Of a stretch of 64,000 bases of DNA, positions 33,440 through 42,104 are shown piece after piece (the stretch's first letter is position 1; every line of letters starts with the position of its first letter). The notes under the pieces were generated by a model. The model searched no databases. It saw nothing but the letters and a program-made list of their open reading frames with translations, and had not been told where the DNA came from. Both the position numbers and the translations under genes were made by a program. Source of the DNA: Paraburkholderia sp. IMGN_8 (GTDB lineage: Bacteria > Pseudomonadota > Gammaproteobacteria > Burkholderiales > Burkholderiaceae); NCBI RefSeq assembly GCF_038050405.1, contig NZ_CP150900.1, positions 868,001 to 932,000 of the forward strand, in the 5' to 3' direction.

Positions 33440-34003
33440 TCAGATCACGAAGTAAGTCAGCTGAACAGCCGCGCGCGTCACCACCATCAACAGCACCTGC
33501 ACGATTACGAACAGCAGAATCGGCGACAGGTCGATGCCGCCGAGCTGCGGCACCACACGGCGCAGCGGATTCAAAAACGGCGCTGTCAGCTGATACAGGA
33601 TCGGCATGGCAGGCGAGCGCGGATTGAGCCACGACAGCAGCGCCATGAGGATCGTCAGCCAGATGATCAGATTGAGCGCCCATTTGACGAGGGTCAGCAC
33701 CGCAACGATCAGCAGGGTCGGCAAGAGCGTGAGCGGATCGGCGCCGGTGAGCAACACCATCAGCACCACGTAGACGATCGCGGCGATCAGGGCCGCGACG
33801 ATGCTCGCCCAGTCGATATTGCGCGTACTCGGCAGGATGTGCCGCAGCGGCAGCACGAGCCAGTTGGTGGCTTGCAGTACCGCGTTCGTGACCGGGTTGT
33901 ACGGCGGCATGCGCACGACCTGCAGCCAGGCGCGCAGCAGCAGTGCGGCGCCAAACAGCGTAAAGACGGTATTGAGCAGAAAACGGGCGATATCGCCAAA
34001 CAT
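33440..34003 (-). CDS. YggT-family membrane protein
   Basis: 187 aa integral inner-membrane protein with two YggT repeats. Each has hydrophobic segments followed by an amphipathic stretch with PLRHILPSTRNIDW (first) and PFLNPLRRVVPQLGGIDLSP (second), the family signature. The role is unclear; members are linked to osmotic tolerance, division or respiratory cofactor assembly. Chromosomal core gene just outside the island's right end. ATG at 34003. Confidence 0.93.
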   Translation of the reverse strand: MFGDIARFLLNTVFTLFGAALLLRAWLQVVRMPPYNPVTNAVLQATNWLVLPLRHILPSTRNIDWASIVAALIAAIVYVVLMVLLTGADPLTLLPTLLIVAVLTLVKWALNLIIWLTILMALLSWLNPRSPAMPILYQLTAPFLNPLRRVVPQLGGIDLSPILLFVIVQVLLMVVTRAAVQLTYFVI

Positions 34004-34215
34004 CTCGTGTCCTTATCCTTCGAATGACGGCCGTCGATCGGCCGCAGGGCGCTGACGCTGATCAATCGGTGCGCCAGCAGGTTCATTTGGATTCCATGCG
34101 CCGTGCCCGCGGGACTGCGTGTCTCAAGCGGTGGCGCTGTGATTCAATACCACGGTATTCGGGCAAGCCGAATCGGCGAGTCCGACACCGCCGAGCCGTC
34201 CTGGCTCACCACAAA

Positions 34216-34536
34216 TCACTGCGAAATCTTGATCTCACTGATCAGAATCGTACCGTTGCCGCCGTCGGTGTAATTGGGGATGTCGGCGACCAACTGCTCC
34301 GAAGCTGGCTTGAAGACCTTGTAGAAGTCGTCCGCGCTGTCGAACAGGAAGTGTCCTGCTGCAACATACGGCGGTGGCGTGCCCGGCGGCCCGGCGTTGA
34401 TGCCGACGTCGACCGACCAGCCCTTGAGCGACGGCCCGAACAGCTTGGCCGCAAGCGGCATGTGCGTGACGCAGTAATACTCCACGTCGAAGTGGCCGTT
34501 TTCCCGGTATGGATAAAGGATGCTGACCTTGATCAT
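34216..34536 (-). CDS. EthD-domain protein
   Basis: 106 aa dimeric alpha/beta-barrel-type protein. MIKVSILYPYRENGHFDVEY, then YCVTHMPLA and a C-terminal DGGNGTILISEIKI fit the EthD/DUF family. Exact function unknown. ATG 34536 is chosen over an open extension of 22 codons because the fold starts there. Single gene between YggT and the DUF2520 gene. Confidence 0.88.
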   Translation of the reverse strand: MIKVSILYPYRENGHFDVEYYCVTHMPLAAKLFGPSLKGWSVDVGINAGPPGTPPPYVAAGHFLFDSADDFYKVFKPASEQLVADIPNYTDGGNGTILISEIKISQ

Positions 34537-34613
34537 TGTGCGTTCTCGTCTGTTGGTCCCGAAGCGCGGCGCTGGCGGATTGCGCGCGGCGCCGGTCGTC
34601 ACATTATCACGGC

Positions 34614-35552
34614 TTACTTGACGCTTGCACCTGCTGCCGCCTGATTCAGCGAACGGTTAAGCGATTCTTCGACGGCCTCGGCGATCGCGTCGATCGCAGC
34701 GGGTGGCTTGTCGCGGCGCTCGGCCAGCCCCACTGCGCGCCGCGACAGCAAACCGTACAGCGCGGCATGATCGCCGCCCAGACCTTCCAGCAGCGCCAAC
34801 TGCTTCTCCACGACGCCAGTGTCGCCGCGTGACACCGGGCCGGCCAGCGCATTGGGCAAGCCTTTGTCGCGGGCGGTTTCGATGGTGCCGGCCAGCATCG
34901 GCAGCAGCGCGCGCAGCGCGTCGTCTTCGGCAAAGCCCAGCGTGCGCCACAGCGCGACGCATTCGGCGAGGCTGCACAGCGCGAAACTGGCGGCGTAGTG
35001 CGCGGCAGCGTGATACAGCATGCGGCCGCCCGCCGGGATCGACAGCGGATGGCAGCGCAACGCGACGGCCAGCGCCGTCAGCGCCTCTTTAAGCGCGCCG
35101 TCGGCCTCGATCGTGACCGAGCAGCCGGCGATCCGTTCGATGTCGGCGGGATCGCCGCTAAACAGGTAAAGTGGATGAAAACCGCCGATCGATGCGCCCT
35201 GGTCGCGCGCCGGTGCCAGCAATTCGACCGGCGAGGCGCCGCTGCAATGCACGAGCGCCTTGGCGTGCGGACCGCCCGCAGCGTCCGGGGCGAAGCGCAG
35301 TGTGTGTGCTGTCGTACCGATACTGTCATCGGGAACGGCTAAAAAGACGATATCGGCGGCGTCGACGGCCTGTTGTGGATCGTCGAATGCCGCGCAATGC
35401 TGGATTTGACTGGCGAGCCGGTTGGCCGAGGTTGCCGTGCGGCTCGCCACCGCCGTGACCGGATAGCCGGCGCGAGAGAAGCCGTGCGCGAGACACCGCG
35501 CGAGCCGGCCCGCACCGATGAAACCGAGACGCGGCAGAGAGGGCTGGGACAT
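34614..35552 (-). CDS. Rossmann-like and DUF2520 domain reductase-like protein
   Basis: 312 aa. The N-terminal Rossmann NAD(P)-binding motif LGFIGAGRLARCLAHGFSRA is followed by ADIVFLAVPDDSIG and by VHCSGASPVELL. The C-terminal DUF2520 helical domain contains RMLYHAAAHYAASFALC. It resembles F420-dependent or pyrroline-carboxylate-reductase-like dehydrogenases; the substrate is unknown. ATG 35552, single gene. Confidence 0.9.
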   Translation of the reverse strand: MSQPSLPRLGFIGAGRLARCLAHGFSRAGYPVTAVASRTATSANRLASQIQHCAAFDDPQQAVDAADIVFLAVPDDSIGTTAHTLRFAPDAAGGPHAKALVHCSGASPVELLAPARDQGASIGGFHPLYLFSGDPADIERIAGCSVTIEADGALKEALTALAVALRCHPLSIPAGGRMLYHAAAHYAASFALCSLAECVALWRTLGFAEDDALRALLPMLAGTIETARDKGLPNALAGPVSRGDTGVVEKQLALLEGLGGDHAALYGLLSRRAVGLAERRDKPPAAIDAIAEAVEESLNRSLNQAAAGASVK

Positions 35553-35795
35553 GGTTGCCTGCTCCAGACGGGACAGTTGAACGGGAAAGCAGAAGTATCG
35601 CGCATCCGCCCGCCGGTGGCGCGGCCTTGACGCCCGCTTTCCTCAGGTCGATGTGCGCGCGATATGGCGCGCCCGGCCGGTCATCCGGCGGCGCGCGTCC
35701 AGTGGGCTCAAAAATTGCCCACAATTTTCTGATGAGCCGGTTTGGCAGTTGCAGTTCTGGGTTGTTCGTCTCGCAGTCAGATTCGGGAGGTAACA

Positions 35796-35957
35796 ATGAA
35801 TATTTTTTCTTACCGAAAACACTTGCGGTTCTTGACGCATTCGCAGCGCCGTCGCTGGTGGGATCAGAGGAAGCGCTTGACCCCTCGCGTGCGCATCAGT
35901 GGCGCATACGTTCCACCTAACGTCTCCAGAGAATTCACCTATGTGAAAGTAGGTTGA
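35796..35957 (+). CDS. small basic protein, 53 aa
   Basis: 53 aa, strongly basic and aromatic (SYRKHLRFL; HSQRRRWWDQRKR; ISGAYVPPNVSREFTYVKVG). A very good ribosome-binding site (GGGAGGTAAC) precedes the ATG and a strong terminator lies 25 bp past the stop, so this is a genuine independent small gene. Family not recognised; nucleic-acid binding is possible from its charge. Confidence 0.72.
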   Translation: MNIFSYRKHLRFLTHSQRRRWWDQRKRLTPRVRISGAYVPPNVSREFTYVKVG

Positions 35958-35982
35958 AAGCTTCGCCTGCCTGAGGGTAAGA

Positions 35983-36013
35983 AATGCCCGGCGCGTTTGT
36001 GCCGGGCATTTTT
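35983..36013 (+). terminator. intrinsic terminator
   Basis: AATGCCCGGC (35983-35992), loop GCGTTTGT, GCCGGGCATT (36001-36010), then T-rich. Ends the 53-aa gene transcript. Confidence 0.9.
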
Positions 36014-36318
36014 CGTTTGGGCCGTCAGGATTGAAGCTAATTTGTAATTAAAGATTACTGACAAGTCAGCGCATTGCGCGCCGGGATCGGTGAGGCGGCC
36101 TATTCTCGACTCTCGGACTCGCTTAACCCCTTGGTTTTCAGCGCGCTACGCCACCGGACCGCGGCGCGCCATACGAACGCCGCTTGCGACTCATTGCCAC
36201 CGATTGCAATTTGCAACAAATGTGAACAGATATGCGATGGCTTTTTCGATACATTGATTTTGTAGCATGCAAAGCATGCAAGTCGGCGACCTTAGTGGGC
36301 CGCGCCAGGAGAACAAAA
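36014..36318. other. promoter region of the secreted repeat protein
   Basis: 305 bp without a gene. It holds two tandem copies of AGCATGCAA (36264-36272, 36273-36281), each containing the palindrome GCATGC, 38 bp before the next start codon. No clear -35/-10 pair was fixed. Confidence 0.5.
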
Positions 36319-36618
36319 GTGAAAAAGGTCATTCCGTTTGTTGTTGCCGCTGCGCTCGGCGTGGGGCTCGCGACTGCTGCGCAGGCGCACGTTTCTGTCG
36401 GTATCGGTATAGGGATTCCGTTCGCGCCGGCGTATCCGGTTTATGCCGCGCCGCCGCCGGTCTATTACGCACCGCCACCGCCGGTCTACTATGCACCGCC
36501 GCCGGTCTACTATGCACCGCCCGTCGTGGTGGGTGGTTATTACGGTTACGGCGGTCCTTACTACCACCATGGCTATTACGGTCGCGGTTATTACGGGCGC
36601 GGTTACTATCGCCGCTAA
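36319..36618 (+). CDS. secreted Pro/Tyr/Gly-rich protein
   Basis: 99 aa. GTG start 36319 with AGGAG 7 nt upstream. The signal peptide (VKKVIPFVVAAALGVGLATAAQA) is cut before HVSVG. The mature protein is low-complexity: three PPPVYYAPP-type repeats (36453-36523) and a tail of YYGRGYY units. It is probably a surface or periplasmic structural protein of the type common in Burkholderia; no enzymatic role. Confidence 0.82.
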   Translation: MKKVIPFVVAAALGVGLATAAQAHVSVGIGIGIPFAPAYPVYAAPPPVYYAPPPPVYYAPPPVYYAPPVVVGGYYGYGGPYYHHGYYGRGYYGRGYYRR

Positions 36619-36807
36619 TCACGGCAGAGCGAATGCTCGATGAGTTGTTGACGGCGTAACGCCGGCTTGATCGCCGGGTTACGCCGTTGGTGTTTTGCGA
36701 GGCCGCGTTCGTCCTGAGGGCAGAGGGCCATCGCACGGGTAACATTCCAAAGCATTGTCGAAGCTGGGAGAATGGCTGTTTAGCCACCGCTCTGGAGAGT
36801 TTCGCCG

Positions 36808-37773
36808 ATGCAAGTGCTTCCCGCCCCCACTTTCGACGATGTACTCGACGCCGCTGCGCGTCTTGCAGGCGTCGCGCACCGCACCCCCGTTCTGACGTCG
36901 AGCACATTCAATGAGCGCACGGGCGCGTCAGTGTTCTTCAAGTGTGAAAATTTTCAGCGCATGGGCGCGTTCAAGTTTCGCGGCGCCTACAACGCGATCT
37001 CGCACTTCGATGCGACGCAGCGCGCGGCGGGTGTGCTGACGTATTCGTCGGGCAATCATGCGCAGGCGATTGCGTTGTCGGCGCGCCTTGCAGGCATCCG
37101 CGCGACGATTATCATGCCGCACGACGCGCCCGCTGCCAAAGTCGCGGCGACCAAGGGCTACGGCGGCGAAGTGATCAGCTACAACCGCTACACGGAAAAT
37201 CGCGAAGAGATCGGCCGGCGGCTCGCCGAAGAGCGCGGTATGACGTTGATTCCACCGTACGACCATCCGCATGTGATCGCGGGGCAGGGCACGGCGGTCA
37301 AGGAATTGATCGAAGAAACCGGGCCGCTCGACATGCTGTTCGTTTGCCTCGGCGGCGGCGGCCTGATTGGCGGCAGCGCATTATCGGCGGCGGCATTGAG
37401 CCCGGCGTGCACGGTGATCGGCGTCGAGCCCGAAGCGGGTAACGACGGCCAGCAGTCGCTCGCGCGCGGCGAGGTTGTGCATATCGACGCGCCGCGTACG
37501 ATCGCGGACGGCGCTGCTTCCACCCATCTCGGCGACTATACGTTCGCGATCATCCGGAAGCTGGTCGCGCAAATCGAAACGGTCAGCGACGAGCAGTTGA
37601 TCGAGACGATGCGCTTTTTCGCGCAGCGCATGAAGATCGTGGTCGAGCCGACGGGCTGCCTTGCCGCGGCCGCGGTGCTCAACGGCATCGTGCCGGTGAA
37701 GGGCAAGCGCGTAGGCGTGGTGGTCAGCGGCGGCAACGTCGATCTGGCGAAGCTGGCGCAGTATCTCGCCTGA
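36808..37773 (+). CDS. threonine/serine dehydratase-like PLP enzyme
   Basis: 321 aa fold-type II PLP enzyme. The Schiff-base Lys is K56 in MGAFKFRGAYN; the phosphate-binding loop is GGGGLIGGSA. The length lacks the C-terminal ACT-like regulatory domain of biosynthetic IlvA, so this is a catabolic dehydratase, serine racemase or threo-3-hydroxyaspartate ammonia-lyase type. It would deaminate a hydroxy-amino acid to a keto acid. ATG 36808. A terminator lies 70 bp downstream. Confidence 0.9.
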   Translation: MQVLPAPTFDDVLDAAARLAGVAHRTPVLTSSTFNERTGASVFFKCENFQRMGAFKFRGAYNAISHFDATQRAAGVLTYSSGNHAQAIALSARLAGIRATIIMPHDAPAAKVAATKGYGGEVISYNRYTENREEIGRRLAEERGMTLIPPYDHPHVIAGQGTAVKELIEETGPLDMLFVCLGGGGLIGGSALSAAALSPACTVIGVEPEAGNDGQQSLARGEVVHIDAPRTIADGAASTHLGDYTFAIIRKLVAQIETVSDEQLIETMRFFAQRMKIVVEPTGCLAAAAVLNGIVPVKGKRVGVVVSGGNVDLAKLAQYLA

Positions 37774-37841
37774 TACGTCGCTTGGTACGTGCTTGCTACG
37801 TGCTTGTTACGTATTACGCTGCGATTTTGGAATGACGGAAG

Positions 37842-37869
37842 ACGGCTCGTCGACGCGAGCCGTTTTTTT
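37842..37869 (+). terminator. intrinsic terminator
   Basis: ACGGCTCG (37842-37849), loop TCGACG, CGAGCCGT (37856-37863), then seven T. It ends the dehydratase transcript; the T-run abuts the stop of the convergent LysE gene. Confidence 0.9.
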
Positions 37870-38545
37870 AGCTCGCTGCGTGCGCGGTCTGCACGATCAG
37901 ATCGCGATACCCGTTGACGATCACGCTATACGAGAAGTACGCGAACAGCAGCGCCGACAGCACGTGACAGGCGCGCAGCAGACCGGTGCCGGCGCGTTTG
38001 CGTCCGTGGCTGCCGAGTCCGCAGATAAAGATCGTCCAGCACAGGCCGCCGAGAAAGAAGCCGCCGAGGAACACCGGCGCAGTGCTCACGCTGGCCGCAC
38101 CCGCTTTCGCGATCAGCGCACCGCCGACTGCCGCGAACCACAGAATCGCGGACGGCGACGACACCGCCAGCAACACGCCGCGCAGAAAACCGCGCCAAGC
38201 GGACAGATGCGGCGCATTCGGGTCCGCTTCGCCTGCAACCGGCGGCGCCGATGCCGGGAACATCGCTTCGCGCGCCATCTTCCAGGTGAGAAACAGCAGA
38301 ATCGCCGCACCGCCGATCCACACGACCCAGCGGACCGATTCGAACTGCAACAGCGCCGCCATGCCCGCGAGCGCGAGTGCTGCGTAAATCAGATCGCCGA
38401 TGCAGGAACCGAGACCCAGCCAGAAGCCTGGTTTGAAGCCATGCGAGAGCGTCAGCGAAATCATCGCGACGTTGACGAGACCGATATCCAGGCACAACGA
38501 CAACGACAGAAAAAAGCCATCCGACATCATTGAAAAGGCATGCAT
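37868..38545 (-). CDS. LysE-family exporter
   Basis: 225 aa with about six hydrophobic segments. GLVNVAMISLTLSHGFKPGFWLG and GSCIGDLIYAALALAG correspond to the conserved first two helices of the LysE/RhtB family (amino acid or homoserine-lactone efflux). SSPSAILWFAAVGG is the typical third-helix region. Substrate unknown. Starts ATG 38545; single gene. Confidence 0.9.
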   Translation of the reverse strand: MHAFSMMSDGFFLSLSLCLDIGLVNVAMISLTLSHGFKPGFWLGLGSCIGDLIYAALALAGMAALLQFESVRWVVWIGGAAILLFLTWKMAREAMFPASAPPVAGEADPNAPHLSAWRGFLRGVLLAVSSPSAILWFAAVGGALIAKAGAASVSTAPVFLGGFFLGGLCWTIFICGLGSHGRKRAGTGLLRACHVLSALLFAYFSYSVIVNGYRDLIVQTAHAAS

Positions 38546-38603
38546 CCGCGCAACTGCTCCATCAGTTTTGTTATTCAGACTTGTTCTGTTTTGCAGGCTC
38601 GCG

Positions 38604-40172
38604 TTACAGACCCAACTCGTTCCAAAGCGTGTCGATGCGCTGTTTGACCGCGTCGTCCATCACAATCGGGCGGCCCCATTCGCGATCGGTCTCGCCGGGC
38701 CATTTGTTGGTCGCGTCGAGTCCCATCTTCGAACCGAGCCCCGCCACCGGCGACGCGAAATCCAGATAGTCGATCGGCGTGCGGTCGACCAGCACGGTGT
38801 CGCGCGCCGGATCGATGCGCGTGGTGATCGCCCAGATCACTTCCTTCCAGTCGCGAATGTTCACGTCCTCGTCAACCACGACGATGAACTTCGTGTACAT
38901 GAATTGCCGCAGGAAGCTCCACACGCCAAACATCACCCGTTTGGCGTGGCCTGGGTAGCTCTTCTTCATCTGCACGATCGCCATCCGGTAGCTGCATCCT
39001 TCAGGCGGCAGGTAAAAATCGGTGATCTCGGTGAACTGCTTCTGCAACAGTGGCACGAACACTTCGTTGAGCGCGACGCCGAGCACGGCGGGTTCATCGG
39101 GCGGCTTGCCGGTATAGGTGGAGTGATAGATCGCGTCGCGCCGCATCGTGATGCGCTCGACCGTGAAGACGGGGAACCACTCCTGCTCGTTGTAATACCC
39201 GGTGTGGTCGCCATACGGACCTTCCAGCGCGTGTTCGTACCCGGCCGAGGCACCCTTGGACGGACGCGGCGGCGCGCCGGACGGGACAGGCGAGGGCGCG
39301 CCTTCCTGAGGATAGATGAAGCCTTCGAGCACGATCTCGGCGCGCGCCGGCACCTGCAAAGTGTCGACACCCGGCGTAATGCACCTGGCGAGCTCGGTGC
39401 GCCCGCCGCGCAGCAGTCCGGCGAACTGGTATTCGGACAGCGTGTCGGGCACCGGTGTGACCGCGCCGAGGATGGTTGCCGGATCGGCGCCGAGCACCAC
39501 GGCCACGGGATACGGTTTGCCCGGATTCTGCAGCGCGAATTCGCGGAAATCGAGCGCGCCGCCGCGATGGGCGAGCCACCGCATGATCAATTTGTTACGG
39601 CCGATCAGTTGCTGGCGGTAGATGCCTAAGTTTTGGCGGCTCTTATTTGGACCCTTTGTGACGGTCAGACCCCATGTGATCAGCGGTCCCGCATCGCCCG
39701 GCCAGCAGGTCTGAATCGGCAGCTTCGCGAGGTCGACATTGTTGCCCTCCCAGACGATTTCCTGGCAGGGCGGCGCGCTCACTGTTTTCGGCGCCATGTC
39801 CCAAACAGCCTTCGCAAGCGAAAACAGTTTGCCGGCGTCCTTGAGCCCCTTGGGCGGCTCCGGTTCCTTGAGTGCCGACAGCAGGCGTCCGACGTCGCGC
39901 AACGACTCCAGCGCGGCGCCATCCCCTTCACCGGCTTGTGCGTCGACACCCATGCCGAGCGCGACGCGGCGCGGCGTGCCGAACAGGTTGCCGAGCACCG
40001 GGAACGCATGCTCCCGCTTGCTCTCAAACAGCAAAGCTGGACCGCCGGCGCGTAGCACGCGATCGCACAGCTCGGTCATTTCCAGGATTGGCGAGACGTT
40101 TTGCGGGATACGGCGCAGTTCCCCGATCGTTTCGAGACGGCCGACGAAGTCGCGCAGGTCTTTGTATTTCAT
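38604..40172 (-). CDS. ubiD: 3-octaprenyl-4-hydroxybenzoate decarboxylase UbiD
   Basis: 522 aa prenylated-FMN-dependent decarboxylase of ubiquinone synthesis; needs UbiX for its cofactor. [14 protein letters not shown] starts the protein, with [20 protein letters not shown] and the catalytic-region [14 protein letters not shown] and [13 protein letters not shown]. It is slightly longer than E. coli UbiD because of a Pro/Ala/Ser insert ([14 protein letters not shown]) around residue 320. ATG 40172 is chosen at the conserved N-terminus; 65 codons upstream are open but unconserved. Confidence 0.95.
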   Translation of the reverse strand: MKYKDLRDFVGRLETIGELRRIPQNVSPILEMTELCDRVLRAGGPALLFESKREHAFPVLGNLFGTPRRVALGMGVDAQAGEGDGAALESLRDVGRLLSALKEPEPPKGLKDAGKLFSLAKAVWDMAPKTVSAPPCQEIVWEGNNVDLAKLPIQTCWPGDAGPLITWGLTVTKGPNKSRQNLGIYRQQLIGRNKLIMRWLAHRGGALDFREFALQNPGKPYPVAVVLGADPATILGAVTPVPDTLSEYQFAGLLRGGRTELARCITPGVDTLQVPARAEIVLEGFIYPQEGAPSPVPSGAPPRPSKGASAGYEHALEGPYGDHTGYYNEQEWFPVFTVERITMRRDAIYHSTYTGKPPDEPAVLGVALNEVFVPLLQKQFTEITDFYLPPEGCSYRMAIVQMKKSYPGHAKRVMFGVWSFLRQFMYTKFIVVVDEDVNIRDWKEVIWAITTRIDPARDTVLVDRTPIDYLDFASPVAGLGSKMGLDATNKWPGETDREWGRPIVMDDAVKQRIDTLWNELGL

Positions 40173-40403
40173 CTGGTCCGGTTCAGTGCCGCGCGAGCGG
40201 CTGGAATGAAGGGCGCAGCAGGTCTTTGCAACGCCAAAACGATTGTCGATTTTACCTGTGTTGACTGGGGCACGTAGATCAGCCAAATGATCCAACTTGC
40301 GGGCACTAATCGAGATAGCCGAAGAGGCGCGCACGGCGCGGTTTTCCGCGCGCTGAACACTGTTCATTATTACAATTAGTTATACATTTGCATATCTATA
40401 GTG

Positions 40404-40432
40404 TTGACGATCTATAAAACCCTGCATAGAAT
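40404..40432 (+). promoter_or_regulatory. sigma70-type promoter
   Basis: TTGACG (40404-40409), 17-bp spacer, TAGAAT (40427-40432). Predicted start near 40439, about 340 nt before the lytic transglycosylase gene; the long leader is listed separately. Confidence 0.65.
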
Positions 40433-40440
40433 CCGTCCAC

Positions 40441-40577
40441 ATTGGTTGCAGGGCGTGAACCTTTTTACCACCGCCCCCGGTCCCTTCAGACGCAACGCGT
40501 CACCGTTTACCGCCCCCCTGCACGGTATTTGACGGTCTTATTGAAGTCCTCGCCAGCGCCTGTTGACGCTGGTTTTT
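40441..40577 (+). ncRNA. structured leader or small RNA ending in a terminator
   Basis: Closing stem TGCAGGG (40447-40453) with CCCTGCA (40516-40522). Inside it are CGGT/ACCG (40478-40481, 40502-40505) stacked on GACGC-AAC-GCGTC (40489-40501). Downstream CCAGCG (40553-40558), loop, CGCTGG (40567-40572) and TTTTT form an intrinsic terminator. This aptamer-then-terminator order is that of a cis-regulatory leader, or of a 140-nt small RNA. No known riboswitch class is recognised. A second hairpin AACGG/CCGTT with T-run follows at about 40636-40653. Confidence 0.45.
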
Positions 40578-40779
40578 CGCGTGGGAGCCTCCGCCTGCAT
40601 GTTTTTTTGGCATGCCGCGGTCTCTTTGCAAGATGGCTCCCCACAAACGGTATTTGCCGTTTTCCCGACGTCGCAGCTGCCCTAACCAGACAGAGCGCGC
40701 GACGTCTTGACTCTGCGAATGTGCGTTACCGCCTGTTCAACTGGCGGAGTTCGCGGATCATGCAACATGGGAGATCTGA

Positions 40780-41961
40780 ATGAACGCCTGGTTATCGTGG
40801 CGTCCCGATGAGCGTATCGCGCAAGTTGTGCGTGGTGCGTTGCGTCGAGGGACGCGAATGAGTCATCACCTGTTCAGCATCGTCGGCGGTTTCGCTGTCG
40901 TGCTGGCACTCGCGCTGTGGCTGATGCCGGCCTGGCGCGGAACACTCGCCGCCAAGTTGATGCCGGTCATTTCGGCCGCTGTGCAAGCCGGTCCCGCCCG
41001 CCTGCTGCAGGGCAACCCGCTGCCGGCGTTCGGGCCGCCCGGCGGCGCGTCCTCTGAAGACTCGCTGTCCGCGAATTCGACCAGCAACGACGCCGCTAGC
41101 GGCTCGAACAACGGCAACAATGGCGTGACCGCCAGCAACACCAGCTTCGACGGCGCTTTCGACGGTAACGGCACGGCCGGTATGGGCGTGGCGGCGCTGA
41201 ACGGGCTCGACCCGCGTACCATGCACAGCGTCAGCGCGCTGGCGCGGCTGATTCCGCAGCAACGCGTCTCGGCCGACGCACGCGACGATCGCGCGCTGGT
41301 TTCGACCCGCGAGCAGGATCTGGTCTCGTCGTACTTGGCGCGGCGCTATCGCGTCGCTCAGGAACCGGTCGGCGAGCTCGTGAAAGCGGCGTTCGACACT
41401 GGCCGCGAAGTCGGTCTCGATCCGCTCCTGCTGCTCTCCGTGATGGCGATCGAATCGGGCTTCAACCCGTACGCCGAGAGCGGCGTGGGCGCGCAGGGCC
41501 TGATGCAGGTGATGTCCAAGGTGCATTCGGACAAATTCCAGTATTTCGGTGGCCAGCGTGCGGCGCTCGAACCGGTCGCGAACATCAAGGTGGGCGCGCT
41601 GGTGCTGAAGGATTGCATCGCACGCGGCGGTTCGCTGCCTGGCGGCTTGCGTCTGTACGTCGGTTCGACCTCGCCGGACGACGGCGGTTACGGCGCCAAG
41701 GTCATGGCCGAGCGTGGCCGTCTGCGCGATGTGGCGCGTGGCCGCAAAGTGCCGGTCAACGCTCCGCAGGCGCCGGCTCTGACCGCGTCGACCACGACCA
41801 CGGCTACCGCAGCGGGTAACGGCAAGCGCGTGCAGGTAACGCTCGATAATAGTCATCCGTTGAGCGCGGCAGCACCGGTGAAGGCGCCAGTTCCGGAGCA
41901 GGACGACGCTAGCTCCAACGCTGCCAAGCATGTGGCGTCGGCTTCGGAGTTGGGCGCCTGA
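40780..41961 (+). CDS. membrane-anchored lytic transglycosylase (SLT domain)
   Basis: 393 aa. An N-terminal membrane anchor (about residues 30-50, FSIVGGFAVVLALALWLMP) is followed by a Ser/Asn/Gly-rich linker (residues 85-145). The SLT domain spans about residues 195-310: LLLLSVMAIESGFNPYAESG with the catalytic Glu, then GVGAQGLMQVMSKVH and NIKVGALVLKDC. It cleaves peptidoglycan between MurNAc and GlcNAc in the periplasm. The C-terminal tail is unstructured. GGGAG lies 7 nt before the ATG. Behind a 340-nt leader. Confidence 0.92.
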   Translation: MNAWLSWRPDERIAQVVRGALRRGTRMSHHLFSIVGGFAVVLALALWLMPAWRGTLAAKLMPVISAAVQAGPARLLQGNPLPAFGPPGGASSEDSLSANSTSNDAASGSNNGNNGVTASNTSFDGAFDGNGTAGMGVAALNGLDPRTMHSVSALARLIPQQRVSADARDDRALVSTREQDLVSSYLARRYRVAQEPVGELVKAAFDTGREVGLDPLLLLSVMAIESGFNPYAESGVGAQGLMQVMSKVHSDKFQYFGGQRAALEPVANIKVGALVLKDCIARGGSLPGGLRLYVGSTSPDDGGYGAKVMAERGRLRDVARGRKVPVNAPQAPALTASTTTTATAAGNGKRVQVTLDNSHPLSAAAPVKAPVPEQDDASSNAAKHVASASELGA

Positions 41962-42007
41962 GGTTGCCGGCCCCGGTTGGCGTGGCGCGAGAGGCGGCTC
42001 CAATAAG

Positions 42008-42038
42008 AAAAAGGACACCCGAGATGGTGTCCTTTTTT
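42008..42038. terminator. intrinsic terminator
   Basis: AAAAGGACACC, loop CGAGAT, GGTGTCC and six T (GGACACC 42013-42019; GGTGTCC 42026-42032). A-run on one side and T-run on the other allow use by both convergent genes. Confidence 0.9.
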
Positions 42039-42104
42039 CGTTTGGCGCTGCGCCGCGCGGCAGTCAGTCTCATCAGACCTTGCTGTGCCGTTCCATGCCT
42101 TCGA

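Noticed and set aside
36453..36523. CRISPR-like or minisatellite array
   Set aside because: The repeats are in-frame codons for PPPVYYAPP units of a secreted protein, with no spacers.
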